DNA of 64,000 bases, from assembly GCF_047511655.1 (NCBI RefSeq), contig NC_133390.1:162104583-162168582 (forward strand), given 5' to 3'. Position numbers and translations under genes: made by a program. The DNA is from Castor canadensis (lineage: Eukaryota > Chordata > Mammalia > Rodentia > Castoridae). Within the stretch, counting starts at the first letter, position 1. Each line of letters starts with the position of its first letter. The notes under the pieces are model-generated. The model was given only the letters and a program-made list of their open reading frames with translations. It was not told the DNA's origin and made no database searches. Positions 43,306 through 56,800 of this stretch are shown in pieces.

Positions 43306-46300
43306 AGAGAGACAAAGTGTCACTGAAAACTTTGGGACAACTGTCGTTTACAATCCTTATGCTGCTCTATCCATAGAACAACAGAGGCAGAAGCTGCCTG
43401 TGTTCAAGGTATGGTGAGTTGGTGGCCCGAGTTATATGTCTACCATGGCTGTACACTTAGCATTGAAAGGACAGAGGCTTCTCACTCTGGATGCCTTTGT
43501 TGGACACAGCTCGAGGAGCCCTCGTTGCAAGGGAACAGTTTTCAAAATGTGTGTGTGTTCCATGTAAATCTAGAAAGTCCTGTTAGATCTTACGTATTAG
43601 AAAACAGGAAGATTTGGAATGGTATTTTTTTCTCCCTTCATTGCTTTCATTTATGGACAATTTCAGACATGCAGAAAGTTGATAAAATAGCACAATGAAT
43701 TTCTTCATATCTAGCTGCATATACATGTGGCTAATTTTTGCTTTCTTTTTAAAGACTTTGTTTTTGGTACTGGACTTTAAGCTCAGGGCTTTGTGCTCAC
43801 TAGACAGGCACTCCACTGCTTGAGCCGTGCCTCCAGCCCAAGACATATTTCTTTAACCAAAATTGGAAATTCGAGGCTGTTTCCTGCTGAGATAGTGACG
43901 AGATTTTGGTATAGTTAGCAGATACCATGTGCATATCTGGACACTTGACTTTCTAGGTGCAAATGAAATGGGTGCATGCTTAGCTCATGAGACCAAAGTG
44001 CAAGCCAGAATACATTCATTTATGGTGAACCATAATTCTTGTGTACCTGTGGACACAGTTGATGGACGAGTTTTCTCCCTGTTGGCCAGTGTATATGGAA
44101 CGCCACATTGTATCAGGAAGAAGGCTCAGAGCCAAAGATGGGTTAGGTGCACTTGGAGAATATTTATTTCCTCAGCCTCTGGAAAAGGCTGATAAATTCT
44201 GCCTGCCTCACAGGATGCCTCTAGAATGAGCTCAGTAGGTATGGTCAGCAGCACCCATATCTCTCCTCCTGGACAGAGCTGGGTGAAAGATGCCATGCTC
44301 TTAGACTTAGAGAGTCCCTTTGTCTAGACTGTGCTGCCAATTCCTCTTCTAATAGACATGGATATGAAGTGGCAGTCTTCTTAATTTATCCACATTGCCT
44401 AGATTGGAGTATGTGGTCCCAAACATTGTAGTCACTTAGGACCTGACAGTGAGAGTGTTTCCTCCTCAGGTGACTAATGTCCTCCATTATATGTGAACAT
44501 TAATGAGTGTGACCCTTAAGAGATGAGATTATAGGCTAACTCTTGCTTCCTCACCACTGAAGGACACTGTTTTTGATAAAGTCTCTAGGCTCAAGCTGGA
44601 TTTCAGGGTTTTAACCCTACCTTCACCATTTGCGTGCTCTGTGACCTTGCTTCACATCCTGAGCTGTTTCATCTATGATATGGGACTAATAGCACCTACA
44701 TTCTAGTGTTGTTCAGAGGACCAGAGGAGAGACTCCCTGGAGAGTGTCAGTAACATATTTGACACGTAGTAAATGCTCAGGCACAAGGAGGAGACACACA
44801 CACACACACATACACACACACAGAGTGCTAGTGTGTGAACTCAGGGCTTTGCAAAACAGGAGCTCTACTGCTTGAGCCACACCTCCAGTCCATTTTGCTC
44901 TGGTTATTTTAGAGATGGGGGTCCCACAAACCATTTGCTCTGGCTGGCCTCGAACCTCCCAATTTCAGCCTCACAGTAGTGTTTATTGAATAAATTTTAG
45001 CCTTTTCTTCACTGTTCTTTATTTTCTGTCATATAAGATAAAGTAAAACAACAAATGAAGAAAATAAAGCAGAAGATGAGATGTATTGATAGAATCGAAA
45101 TGAAAAAAATAGGTGTAAGTTACTGATATAAAGCAAAGCAGAGCCTAAGCACTGTTGAGTTCTCCTAAGGTGTTGAAGGTAAGTCTAGGAGACAGAGTAA
45201 AAGTTATCCCTTCACCACCCCTGCACCATTCAGACTAAAAGTAGCTTTACAGACACAACTGGTGGTGGAGCACTAGCATGTGCAAGGCCTTGGGTTTGAT
45301 CCTGGCCCTGCACACATAACAACAAATCAGAAGTTGGAACTAAAACAGCAACCTGTCTTTAAAGATCTGGTGTGGTTACAAAGCAGCCTTCCCCTTGGCT
45401 GTAGCCAAGCATTCTGTAGCTGCCATGCTCTTGGGGCCCTGGACACTGCTCTGCAAAGGTGTCCACCTGTGCCCACCTACTCCCCTCTCCGAAGCTCGGT
45501 CCCATCCTCCTCACCAGCTCTCCCTGATTTCACTGAGCCCAGCGGTGGTGGTGTTACTCTTCGTCTCCAAGCCAGAAATCTTGTTGTGTCTCTCAAATGT
45601 TACACATCTGCCTCTCTTCATTTGCAATGATTCCAACACTTGTTAGACCTGTAGCACATGAAGTTGGATTATTGACTGCAGTTTCTTCATGTCTAATCAG
45701 TCTTGTATGCTGCTGCCCCATTTTCTCAAAATGCTTGCAGCCTATACTGCCTTCTATGTAAAGTCTATATTCTTTTTGTTTGTTATTTTATTTAGTTTTC
45801 ATTTGAGACAGGGTTTTGCTCTGTACTCCAGGCTGGCCTTGAGCTCTCCATCCTTCTGCCTCAGTCTCTCAAGTGCTGGATTACAGGTGTGTGCCATGAC
45901 ATCCAGTCTTAAAGTCCAGACTCTTTAGCTCTGAATTCAAGGCCTCTTATAATAAAGCCCTAAACACACCTCTCCTAACTCATTTGCAATTCAAACCTGA
46001 GCTTGTTATGGGCTTTTTATAGCCCCCTCCAGTAGAGTTTGCATGGTTTGTTTATTTCCATCCTCTTCCTTTTGCTTTTTTCACTTGTGTTTCCTAGAAT
46101 GCCTATTTCTCTATTTATCTGTATTTAAATGTTTTTCAAATTTTCCTTGACCACCCACCCACCCAGCCATTCTATCTATCCATCTGTTCACCCAGTGAAT
46201 TTGCCTTTTACAAATAACTGCAAAGGAACCCAAAGCTTTCCTCCTCCTTTACCCAAAGTGAAAGGAAACACAAAGTCCAAGCAACCAAGAGGACAGTATC

Positions 46301-47793
46301 TAGACTCCAGTCATCCGACCACCTGTAGTAAAGTCTCCTTTGAGTGCATATATAAATACAGACTCCTGGACCTCACCTGGCCCTACTGATAAGAAGCCCT
46401 GATGATAGGGCTACCAGTCTTCATTTCTGACAAATATCCCAGATGATATTCACACTAAGGCTGAGGACTGCATAAGTAGACCCCAGGTAATGCCAAATCA
46501 AAAACCTGAAATAACCAGTACTTTGTTTGCTAGCTAGAAACTGGCAGCATCCCTCTTCTCAGCCTACATTTTGTTGGTGTGGCAACGCATGAGCTGGCGA
46601 TCAGAGAGGGAGTGGGAGGCACTGTTTTCCTTCATCCCAAACCAGATATTTATGGAATACCTTCATTACCTTGCAGACCATCAGGTGTGTCTGTAATCAA
46701 TGATGTTTACAGATACACCTTCTGAAGCTAAGTATCTGTGACTTTTCACTAACTAAATCAGTGTTTTTGCTCACGCTGGAAGGGTAAATGAGGCTCTGTT
46801 GAAGAATGTGTGTAACTTGCGGATGCTTTATTGAGAATTTTCATTTATAGGTAGAGCTGAAAGTGTGTTCTTTTAATTATATTTCATTAATAAATGAAAA
46901 ACTTTAAAGTTAGGTAATACATGCATGTTGTACAAAATTCAAATTTCTCCCTCATATCCCTGTTCTCCACCCTTTCACTCTCCCTGAAGGCAGCACTATT
47001 TATAGTTTTTTGTTTTATTTTTTCCCCAGAGATAGTCTACCTGTAAATAAGTATATATGTATTTATCCTTTCTTTAAGAATAAAAATACTAGTGCATCAT
47101 TTACATTGCTTCATAACTGGTTTTCTTAACATACCTTGTAGCTTATTCTATGTTAGTATAAGTAGACAGTTGGGGTTTTTTTGACAACTGTGAATTACTC
47201 CATTATTGGAGTATTTCATAACTGATTTAACCAAACACCTGTTGGTGAACATTTAGGCTGTTTGGACAATTCTGCAGTGAGTGTGCTTTTATAGACATCT
47301 GTGCATAAAGTTTGTGTTAGTTTGTAATTTATAAGGGGGAAATCCTTGAATCAAGAGTTGGTAAATTTTGGTAACTATTTCACCTGCAGCTGTGTAGCTC
47401 ATACTGATACCAGTGGTGCCTGAGAGTTTGAAATACATTTTGATGGTATTTCTTAAATTTCTTAAAACTTACTTTCCTTTGGAGCCACCTCATTTCACAG
47501 AGGTTTTTGTTTAGGTCTCTTGAGACAAAATATGGCTATTTACAATGTGTAATTATTCTTTTCCAGCTTAGGAATCATATTTTATACTTGATAGAAAACT
47601 ATCAGACCGTGGTGATTGTTGGAGAAACAGGATGTGGGAAAAGCACGCAGATTCCTCAGGTGAGTGTATGTTTAACATGTGTCCTTACACTTAGATTTAG
47701 TTGGAAGGTCTTTGTAAGTTGAGAACTCTCTTTACTATCTTTTGCGTTTTAAAGGCCTTCTCTCAGGAAATAAATACATACATATATGCATAT

Positions 47794-47849
<56 letters not shown>

Positions 47850-50800
47850 TATACTGAGGGCTTTGTGCTTACAAAGCAGGCACTCTACAGCTTGAGACAT
47901 ATCTCCTGTTCATTTTGCTCTGGTTATTTTGGTGATGTAGTCTCATGAAGTATTTGCCCAGGCTTGCCTTGAGCTGAGATCCTCCTGATCTTAGCTTCTC
48001 AAGTAGCGGGGATTACAGGTGTGAGCCACGGGTGCCCAGCTCACTCATATATTTTTTAATAGCTATATGTAATTTATTATAATTCCAAAATGTAATGGAC
48101 TCACCATTATCTGAAAGGAACAATGGGACTCATTCAAAGACATATAATACATAGGTGTGTTTTCCTCTAGTGATTACAGTTGAAAAGGTGAGGTAAAATA
48201 AATGTCATTGTAGTTGTAAGTAAAAATCAGTTACAGAATTATGGATTGCTATGGAAGAAACATATCTTGCCAGAAAAAATCATATCTGGTGTGAATAGGA
48301 GTGGAAAGAAGGATCAGTAGGCCATGTAAAAGAAATGACATTTGAAATAGACCTTGAGCAATTAATGGGAGCCAAGTGGAAAGATGTTCCGTTCCAGTGA
48401 ATACTGAAGTCAGAGGTACTGGGGTGCGGAAGAGGTAGGTGAGGTCAGAGTGTCTTAGACCTTTGACTTGACTGGTGAAGGATGGCAATTAGGGACAAGG
48501 GTTGAGAGACTTCGCAGGTTTTTCTTTCCTTTTAAAAAAGTAAATTTGTATTAAAGCATAAAATTCATACAGGAAAGTACGTGTGTCATAATTGTACAGC
48601 TTGATTCATTTTCGAGGAAAGACAGCTATGTTACCAGCACCCAGATCATGACAGCAAACATTAGTACCCCAGAAGCCCTCTCATGTCCCCATCTAGTTGC
48701 TGCCTGCTCTCTCTCTCCACCCCTACAAATGTACACACAAAGGGTAACTTACTCTGGCTTCTAGTTTTGTACTTCATGAAGGGAGAGCTTCTTCTGTAAA
48801 CATTATGTGTGTAAGATTGCTCCCTGTCACTGAATGTAGCTGCAGTTTCTTCGTTTTCATTGCTGAATAGTAAACCATAGCCCATGGGCCATATTCAATC
48901 CACTGCCTGTTATCTTGTTTGTTTTTGATATAGGGTCTTTCTGTGCAGCCCAGGTTGGTCTGGAACTGTCCTCCTTTTCTCAGCCTCCCAAGTGCTGGGA
49001 TTATAGGCATGCACCACTACACTTGGCCTGCTGCCTGTTTTGTCATAAAGCTTTATTGACATATAGTCACACTTACTGGTTCAGGCATTGCCCATGGCTT
49101 CTGTCATGCTGCAATGTAGAGTTGAGGAATTATTACAGAGACCCTAAGATCTTCAAATCCTAGAAATCTATAATGTAGCCCTTTATAGAAAAAGTTTGTG
49201 GACCTCTTGTATAGTGCTCCCTGTCTAAGTGTTGTTTGGTTTATTTGTTCTGTTGATTAACATTCAAGTTGTCTCCAGTTTTGTTGTTATGAATATGCTG
49301 TGATGAACGTTCCTGGCTTGCTCTTGTTAAACATGTGTGTTTTTATTGGGTTATACCTAAGAGTAGCCTTACGCTCATGTTCAGTTTTAATAAATAATGC
49401 CTGTTGGAGTTTCAAAGTGGTATGTCCTTAAAGTGTTTGTGAATAAGTATTCAACATGATAAGCTAATTTTTTTTTTCAGTTTTTTGAGACAAGGTCTTA
49501 TTATGTAGCTCAGGCTGGGTACAGGTGTTCACCACCATGCCCAATCTGGAGAGCTGTTTTAAATTGAAATGAAGGATGACTTGAGGCTAGAGATGACAGA
49601 CCATGAGGGCCTGTGCACTGGGAAAGGTGATAATGGAGTCCTTGACTGACAGTGATAGTGGTATACTCAGGGGAGGATAGGAATGAGGGATTTTGGAGTT
49701 AGGGTCTGTAGCGGTCAGAAACTGGATGGATATTTGTGTTGACAAAGGGGATGGAGGTGTTAGTCAGAAGTAGATTCTGACTAACCAAGCTTTGCTGCCT
49801 TGGAGTGCTGTGGTGATAAATTCGATAGAAAATAAAGAGGGGATTGGCTGTGGGAAAAACTGACCTGTTTGACTTTAAACAGATGTATTATTTCTTATGT
49901 CACTGTTGGTCTTTGATGACATTGTTAACAGGAAAATTGGATTGGGAGCAGAAGCCTGGCAGAGCGCAGACTTAGAGGGTATGGACATACGGCTCATTCA
50001 CATACTGACACTATGAATCCTAATATGTGCAGGAGTCACGGACCAGAGAGAGTTGAGAAAAGACCCATGGTCAAAGCCCTGGAGTATTAGCTTTTAGGTA
50101 TCAGGAGCAGAAAGGAGATAGAATGGCATAAGAAGATGACGAGGACCCAGGAGAGGGCCCATGGTCAGAGAAAGCCAAGGAGGAGCGAGGGTTCACGAGG
50201 GAGTTGTGTGGGAAGCACTTTCAGCCGAGAAAGTGGCTGGGGAGCAGAGGGCCTGATTCAGTCCTGTGTTGTTCGTTGGGGAGAGCCAGTCCAGTGGGGT
50301 GAGAGGAGAGGGGCAGCTGACAGTGAGTCAGGCAGTGGCAAGAGGTGAGGAAACAGAAGTGATAGCTCTGTGGAAGGAGAGTCTCAGAGAAGCAGATGAA
50401 AACCCCTTGCAGTTTTGAGCCTGTTGGTGATGTGCTGCTGACCAGACTTGTGGACTTGCTTCTTAATATCTTCGTCTGCTCTCCAACCCCCATTCTGAAA
50501 ATGGATTTAGGAATGGCCCAGAATAGGTGTTTTCTAAGTGTTCCCCAGCCCATCTAGGATACAGCTGAGGAAAGGAGGCAGGCAGATGACTTAGTAAAGA
50601 AGGACAATTTGAAATACAGACAGAGAAGGAAAGGTGCCTGAAGGCAAAATGGTACACAAGAGCCCCTAAAGTTGTTTGTTTCTTAGAGAGAAACGGGAAG
50701 GGCTAGGTAAAATCTGCCAAGATTATTAGCAATCATACTAAGTAATTGATATAACATAATGGTGGAGCTATATGAAGTAAGCACTTTATAAATTTTCTGC

Positions 50801-53800
50801 TGCTTAATCCTCAGTGACTTATGAAGTAGGAGCTATTCCTTCCTTTTATGGAGAAGACACTGGAGTAGAGAGGTGGGGATATAGAGAGGTAGGAGGCCAC
50901 ATATGATCCAGTAACTGTAGTGTGTTCTGGGATTAGTCTGCATGGGTATTTAAACTATCTTTTAAGGTTAGATAAACTTTTTGGGGGGGCGGGTATGGTA
51001 CTGGAGATTGATCTTAGGGCCTCATGCTTGCTAGGCAAGCACTCTGCCACTTAAGCTATGCGAGATAGGGTCTTGAAAACTACTTGCCCAGGTCTGGTTC
51101 TAACCATGTTCCTCCTGATCTCTGCCTCCAGAGTAGCTAGGATTACAGGTGTGAGCCACCAGTGCCCAATCCTCTAGCCCATTTTGCTTTAGATTATTTT
51201 TCACATAGGGTCTCATGCTTTTTGCCAAGGCTGGCCTTGGATTTTGATCCTTCCTGCCTCTGCCTCCTGCATAGCTAGGATTACTGGTGTGAACCACCAT
51301 ACCTGACTTGGTTTTTGAGATGAGGGTCTTGCTAACTTTTTTGTTTCGACCAGACTGGCCTTGAATTGCAATCCTCCATGTTCTGCCTCCCAAATAGCTG
51401 GGATTACAGATGTGAGCCATGGTGCCTGGCCCAGGATAAAGTGTCCTAGGGTAACAAAAAACCTGAAAATCTTAGTGGCTTAAAAACACAAAGGTTTATT
51501 TCTTGCTCAGACTGTGTGGTCATCCTGGCTTTGATCTGCTGTTTGTCATCACTGGGACATGGACTGATGGCACAGCTCTTCTGTGGGACCTGTTGATTTG
51601 TAATACAGGGCACAGTTGTGAGTTGGCTCTTTAAAAGTCTGACCAGTTACTTGATTGGCTAGGGTGGCAATGTGTGTATAGCAGATTTTTGGAAGAATAC
51701 AGTATGTCAGAGTGTTGTGGTCATTTCCTCCAGTAAGGCTTAGCTTCCAGGGAACAGAGAGGGCCTGCTGAGGGGCTGAGCCCAGGGAAAGAAAGGCTGA
51801 AAGGATACAGAGGTTGGGCAGTGTGACAGCAAAATTATAAGATTCGCTTTAATATGTCTGATTTTTTTGAATATTGCACAGGCTTATGTGGTTTGAAATG
51901 CAGGCAAATCTGACAGGACACGAGAAGAGGGAGAGTTCCCAGTTCCTGTCTACTGATATGCAGCCGATATTGTCAATTTCTTGGGTGGGGATTTTTATGC
52001 ATTTACAGAGAAATGAATATATCTCTATACCCTCTTTTTAAAACAATGTTTTGATGCACCTTGTCTTTTTTTCCCCACTTAATGTATCGTTTTTTTCCTC
52101 CCTAGTTCCATAGGTTCTAGTGTGTGCACAGAATTTATTTTACCAGTCTCCAGTCGATGGACATTTAGGTTGTCTCTGGTTTTTTATTATCACAATAATG
52201 TGGTGAGTCAGCTTGGCACATGTATCATTTTGCACATACATAGGTATATTTTTAGAATAAATGCAATAGTTACAGAGTTGCTAGCTCCAAGTTCATGTGT
52301 ATTAGAATTTAATTATTTTAAGGAATTGTGTTTTATCATAAGCACTTTTTTATTTAAGATAGGAAATACATTTACATGGTACTAAATTTAAAAAGTATAA
52401 AGGTATTATGGTAAAAAATGAATCTCTTAAGTTTTGCTGGTAAAAATGACTAAAACTATGTTATTGGCCCACCAATATCGGCTATCCTTCCTGTGGACGG
52501 TTCTTCCCTTTTCTCTTAACCATTCAGTTCTCCTACTCTGAGACAGCCATTGTTTCCAGCTTATTTGGCCTAGGAAGATTGGAAAAGCTGAGGAACTAAA
52601 GAAAAATGGAGCAGATTTTTCTAAATAAACTATTTGGCCAGATTATATAGTACCTTTCCCGAAGCACCAGACACCAGTTTTGAAATTCCACAAATTATAT
52701 CTGGAAACTGGATGGTGTTTTTTGCTAGTTCTTTCAAAACAATGGACTGTTAAAACAAGCTGTTCTTTTTTTTTTTAAATCATTTTTAGGAGCTGTTCTT
52801 AACAGTTTTTATCAGTACTGTTATTGGTGTAGTACTTCCTAATTCTATTTTACCTAGCAGGTGACAGACATTTGGTAGTCCTTTAGCAGTGTAGAGAAAG
52901 GAGATGGAATTCAGCCGCAGGTTCTGCGGTCTCCCTGCATGACACACATGCTTCCCCATGTCAGCACTACATTGGCTTTTGCAGTGTCTGTCAGTTTACT
53001 CCTTGCAGCAGCAGTAAGCGTGCAGTGGAAGTCTGAGTCACACTGTGGGTTGAGTGACCAGCTTCATGGATAGGTGCTTTATGTTTGTGGAAAGTTACGG
53101 TTCTTTCACTTACTATTCCTGAGAGATTTCCTGCATGGGTGTTGCTTGAATTTGGATGTTAGGATTGTGTCCCAGTTATATGTCAGGGTTTTGGTTTGCC
53201 AGGCTTGCATTCCATCTCTAAGATGTTTATCCGCTTCTTCGGACAGGGTGTGTGACCTCTTTGATCCCTGTCTGTACGTTGTTGGTGCTGCTATCTTCCT
53301 TGTAGGATTTGTTGTGAGGATTAGTCACATGGGGAGTGCATTTAAGGCACTCAGATCAGTTCTTGGCGCTTAGGAAGGGACTCGGTGAACCTTAGCTCTT
53401 ATTCATCTCCTGTTTTTGTATTTGTGTTTATTGGGGTGGTTGATAGCACTTTGTGTATGTAATTAACACACAGAGAGAAACTTTGTAGCAAAAAACTAAT
53501 ATTGTGCACTACATTTTATTCCTTATAGCCATTTTAAATTTTATTTTTAGCTAACTTTAACTGAGAAAAGCTTTAAGAAGTGATATGGAACCCTCTTTTG
53601 CTTTTCATATCTCTTCTAGAACAGTAATCAAAAGCAGGACAATTAACACTGGCACAACACTAGTAACTAGATCCCACATCTGACTTAAATCTCACTTCTC
53701 CACTGATGTTCTTTTTCAGTTTCAGAATTCTGCATTGCATTTAGTTGTTACTTTTGTCTCCTCCAGTCTGAGGGAAGGCCTCACGTCCCTCATCTTTCCT

Positions 53801-56800
53801 GACCTTGATACTTTTAAAGAATATTAAGCATTTATTTTTTTAGAATATCTCCCATTTTGGATTTCTGTCCTGTGTTCTCACAATTACAAAAACTTCTGTA
53901 TTTTTGGCAGGAAGACCACAGAAATGATGCCGCCCCTCTTCGTGTATCATATTGGTGGTGCTGGGGATCTGGTCACCAGAGATACTAACCTTGGTCACTT
54001 GGTTAAGGTGCCACACTTCACTTGTAAAGCTATTGCCTTTCTATTTGTTGTTGACAAAATCTTAGGGGAGATGATTTCACACTGCAAATATTCAGCTTTT
54101 CTTCAAACTTTGACCTTCAAATTTTAGTGTCCCTTGGTGAATCTTCTCTGCAGCAGTGATGATTTTCTTTTTTCCTTTTTCTCCTACCTCTATTAAATAG
54201 AATTTTCTATAAGAAACAACTACCTCTAAAATTGCCAGGACTGCAGGAGTGGCTCAAGTGATAGAATACCTTCCTAGCAAGCATGAGGACCTGAGTTCAA
54301 ACTCCAGCACTGCCACAAAACAAACCAACGAACCTTTTTCTCACCACTCACTTCTTTGATTATTTATGTGCATTAATTTGGATTCAAAGATAGTTACCTT
54401 TGTATGGTTTAAAAGTCTAGTATAGTGTCCAGTACTGTGACTCTTTTGCTGAAGTTCTGTATTTGACTGTTAGGAGCTTTTTCAGTTTGGCTCCTGTTTT
54501 TTTCCAAAAGTTTTCACCCTTTTTGTCTTTTTTTTTGTGGAACTGGTGTTCGAACTCAGGGCTTTGCATTTGCAAGGCAAGCGCTCTAACACTTGAACCA
54601 CTCTTCCAGCCCTTTTTGCTCTGGTTATTTTTGGAGATAGGGTCTTACTTTTTGCTCAGGCAGGCCTGGACCATGATCCTCTTATTTTACACTTTGCCCA
54701 TAGCTGGGATGACAACCGTGTGCCACCATGCCCATCTTTTTTCTGTTAAGATGGAGTCTCACAAACTTTTTTTCCTGGGCTGGTCTGGAACCATGATCCT
54801 CCTAATCTCAGTGTCCTGTGTAGCTTGGGGTGACAGGTGTTGCACCACTGCACATAGGTGACTCCATCCTTTTTTGAGCACCACCTTAATTCCCAATACC
54901 ACAAGATGTGGCTCATCTTACATGTTCTGTGTACATGCTCTCATTCCTTTATTGGAGAATGGTGTTTAGAAATCAAGATCTGAATGTTAGGGCACCCATT
55001 GCTCTGTCTCAGCAGGCCAACTTAGGAAATACATTAATTCATAACAGAAAAGCATCTCTCTACCTGTATCTATCCATCTATATGTGCATATCTATCTATC
55101 TATCTATCTATCTATATATCTATCTATCTCAAATACTGGGAGTTATGCTAATACTTCTGATTCCAATCCAATATTTTAAGTCTTCTTTTAGCCTTCCCTT
55201 ATTTTTAACTTTTCTCCAACAGTGGGAAACTCCCTTCTTATTAGCTACAGTGTATTCATGTATTTGTTAAATTCTAGTATGCACATAAAATAGTTTCAGA
55301 ATTGCTAACCCATACCCCTGTTTGGGTGTTTACCAGCATTTACTAACTAGATTATAGCATTTATGTCTTTTTGTCATTAGTTTTTTAACATCAACTGAAG
55401 ATACCATTTCCATGGTTACTTAGGCTAGGTCTTTTCATTTCCACCCCTTCAGTGTGGTTGTTGTCATTTGTAATGCAAAGTGTCATTTATTGATGTTTTT
55501 ATTTCCTTCCACACCCTGGTTGGTTTTGTCTTTTGTGTATTTGAAGAGTTTGTGCAACGTGATTTGTCCTCACAGTCAGAGCTACTCACAGTGATGCATT
55601 CAAAACACAGCTGCTCCCTCCTCATCCCTGTTACCCTGTTTCCATTTTCCTTTCTTTCTGCCCTTTTCTCACAGACCCTGTAGACATCCTTTCTCTTTAG
55701 TTTCTATATTATCCTTCCTTTATTTCTTTTGAACCAATGAGCACATACATGCAATAGTAATTTTAATCTTTTTTACTATAGAAGTAATATATACTGACTG
55801 TAAAAACAAGCATTATAAAACTATTCATATTTGATAGTGATTGCTTATAATCAAATAAATACACAAATAAGATAAATATATTCAAATTATATATATATAT
55901 TGTAATGTAATCTACTTACTTATTTTCCTGGGTAGTTGCAAATAATTGTTTTTATTTAATTTGACTGAGATGTGTTACATAGTTGTTATTTGTATTGAGC
56001 TCTCTGTAACTTTAAAATTCTTTGTCCTGTAGCTTGAGCACCATTCAGATTGACCCATGGGTAGTTTTTTTCCTGAGGCACTTGTAGTAGTACATGAAGA
56101 TTTTGAAGGACCTAGGAGTGAGGGGGGTGGTCCAAATGCTGAATTTGTGTCTTGGTTTTTCTATAAACTTTGATGTTAATTAATTAACATCACTAACCTT
56201 CAGATCTGTCCTCCAAAGTTCTGCTGAAAGAGGAACTGTGTTACTTCATTTATGAGTGATTTTAGTACAGATTAGGGCCATCATGGGGGAGGCTGGACTG
56301 TAAGAGTGGTCTCAGGTGTGTACTCCTTTATGGCTCTGCTTGCAGTACCTGGCAGAAGCTGGCTGGACAGCTGAAGGAAGAGTGGTCGGAGTGACCCAGC
56401 CTCGAAGAGTGGCTGCTGTGACGGTGAGTTTCTCTTGGAGTGCAGAGATTCTGTGACTTCTGTTTTCCTGGCTTTTTTTCCCTTATTTCCTAAAAATTGC
56501 AATTAGAGAGCAGTTGCTCCTTAAGAATTTAGTTTAAAAAGAATAATGATTTGAATTTCTGTAAAGTTGATTCCTATCTATTTTAAATGTTTTAAGTAGT
56601 AAAGTACTGAGGAAGTAAAAACAAAACTAATTTTTAAAACCTTCAAATCTCTCAGCAATGCAAAAGCATTGTGAACATTTGTGAGCAATCATTCCAAATT
56701 TCTCTTCAAGATAAAGATGAGTGGTTGGCTTGTTGGACAGAAATAATTTTATAAAAATGGGATCATGACCATGTATTTACTTTGATTGAGTTTAACAAAA

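Larger units (their letters stand above)
43409..47566 (+). other. DHX35: DHX35 intron 2
   Basis: 4.2 kb, GTATGG...TTCCAG. Contains several SINEs, MIR and old L1. 43,850-44,590, 45,000-45,260 and 45,920-46,880 hold nothing I can name. Confidence 0.9.
47660..56345 (+). other. DHX35: DHX35 intron 3
   Basis: 8.7 kb, GTGAGT...TTGCAG. The largest DHX35 intron here, rich in L2, old L1 and SINEs. 51,440-51,980, 52,420-53,210, 53,400-54,230, 54,880-55,070 and 55,150-56,340 hold nothing I can name with confidence. Confidence 0.9.

Noticed and set aside
54463-54861. 132-codon frame with hydrophobic stretches as a membrane protein
   Set aside because: It lies almost entirely in an antisense composite SINE. 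The hydrophobic look comes from its T-rich reading.
55068-55130. Possible CRISPR-like or tandem array
   Set aside because: A simple TCTA microsatellite without spacers, in a mammalian genome.
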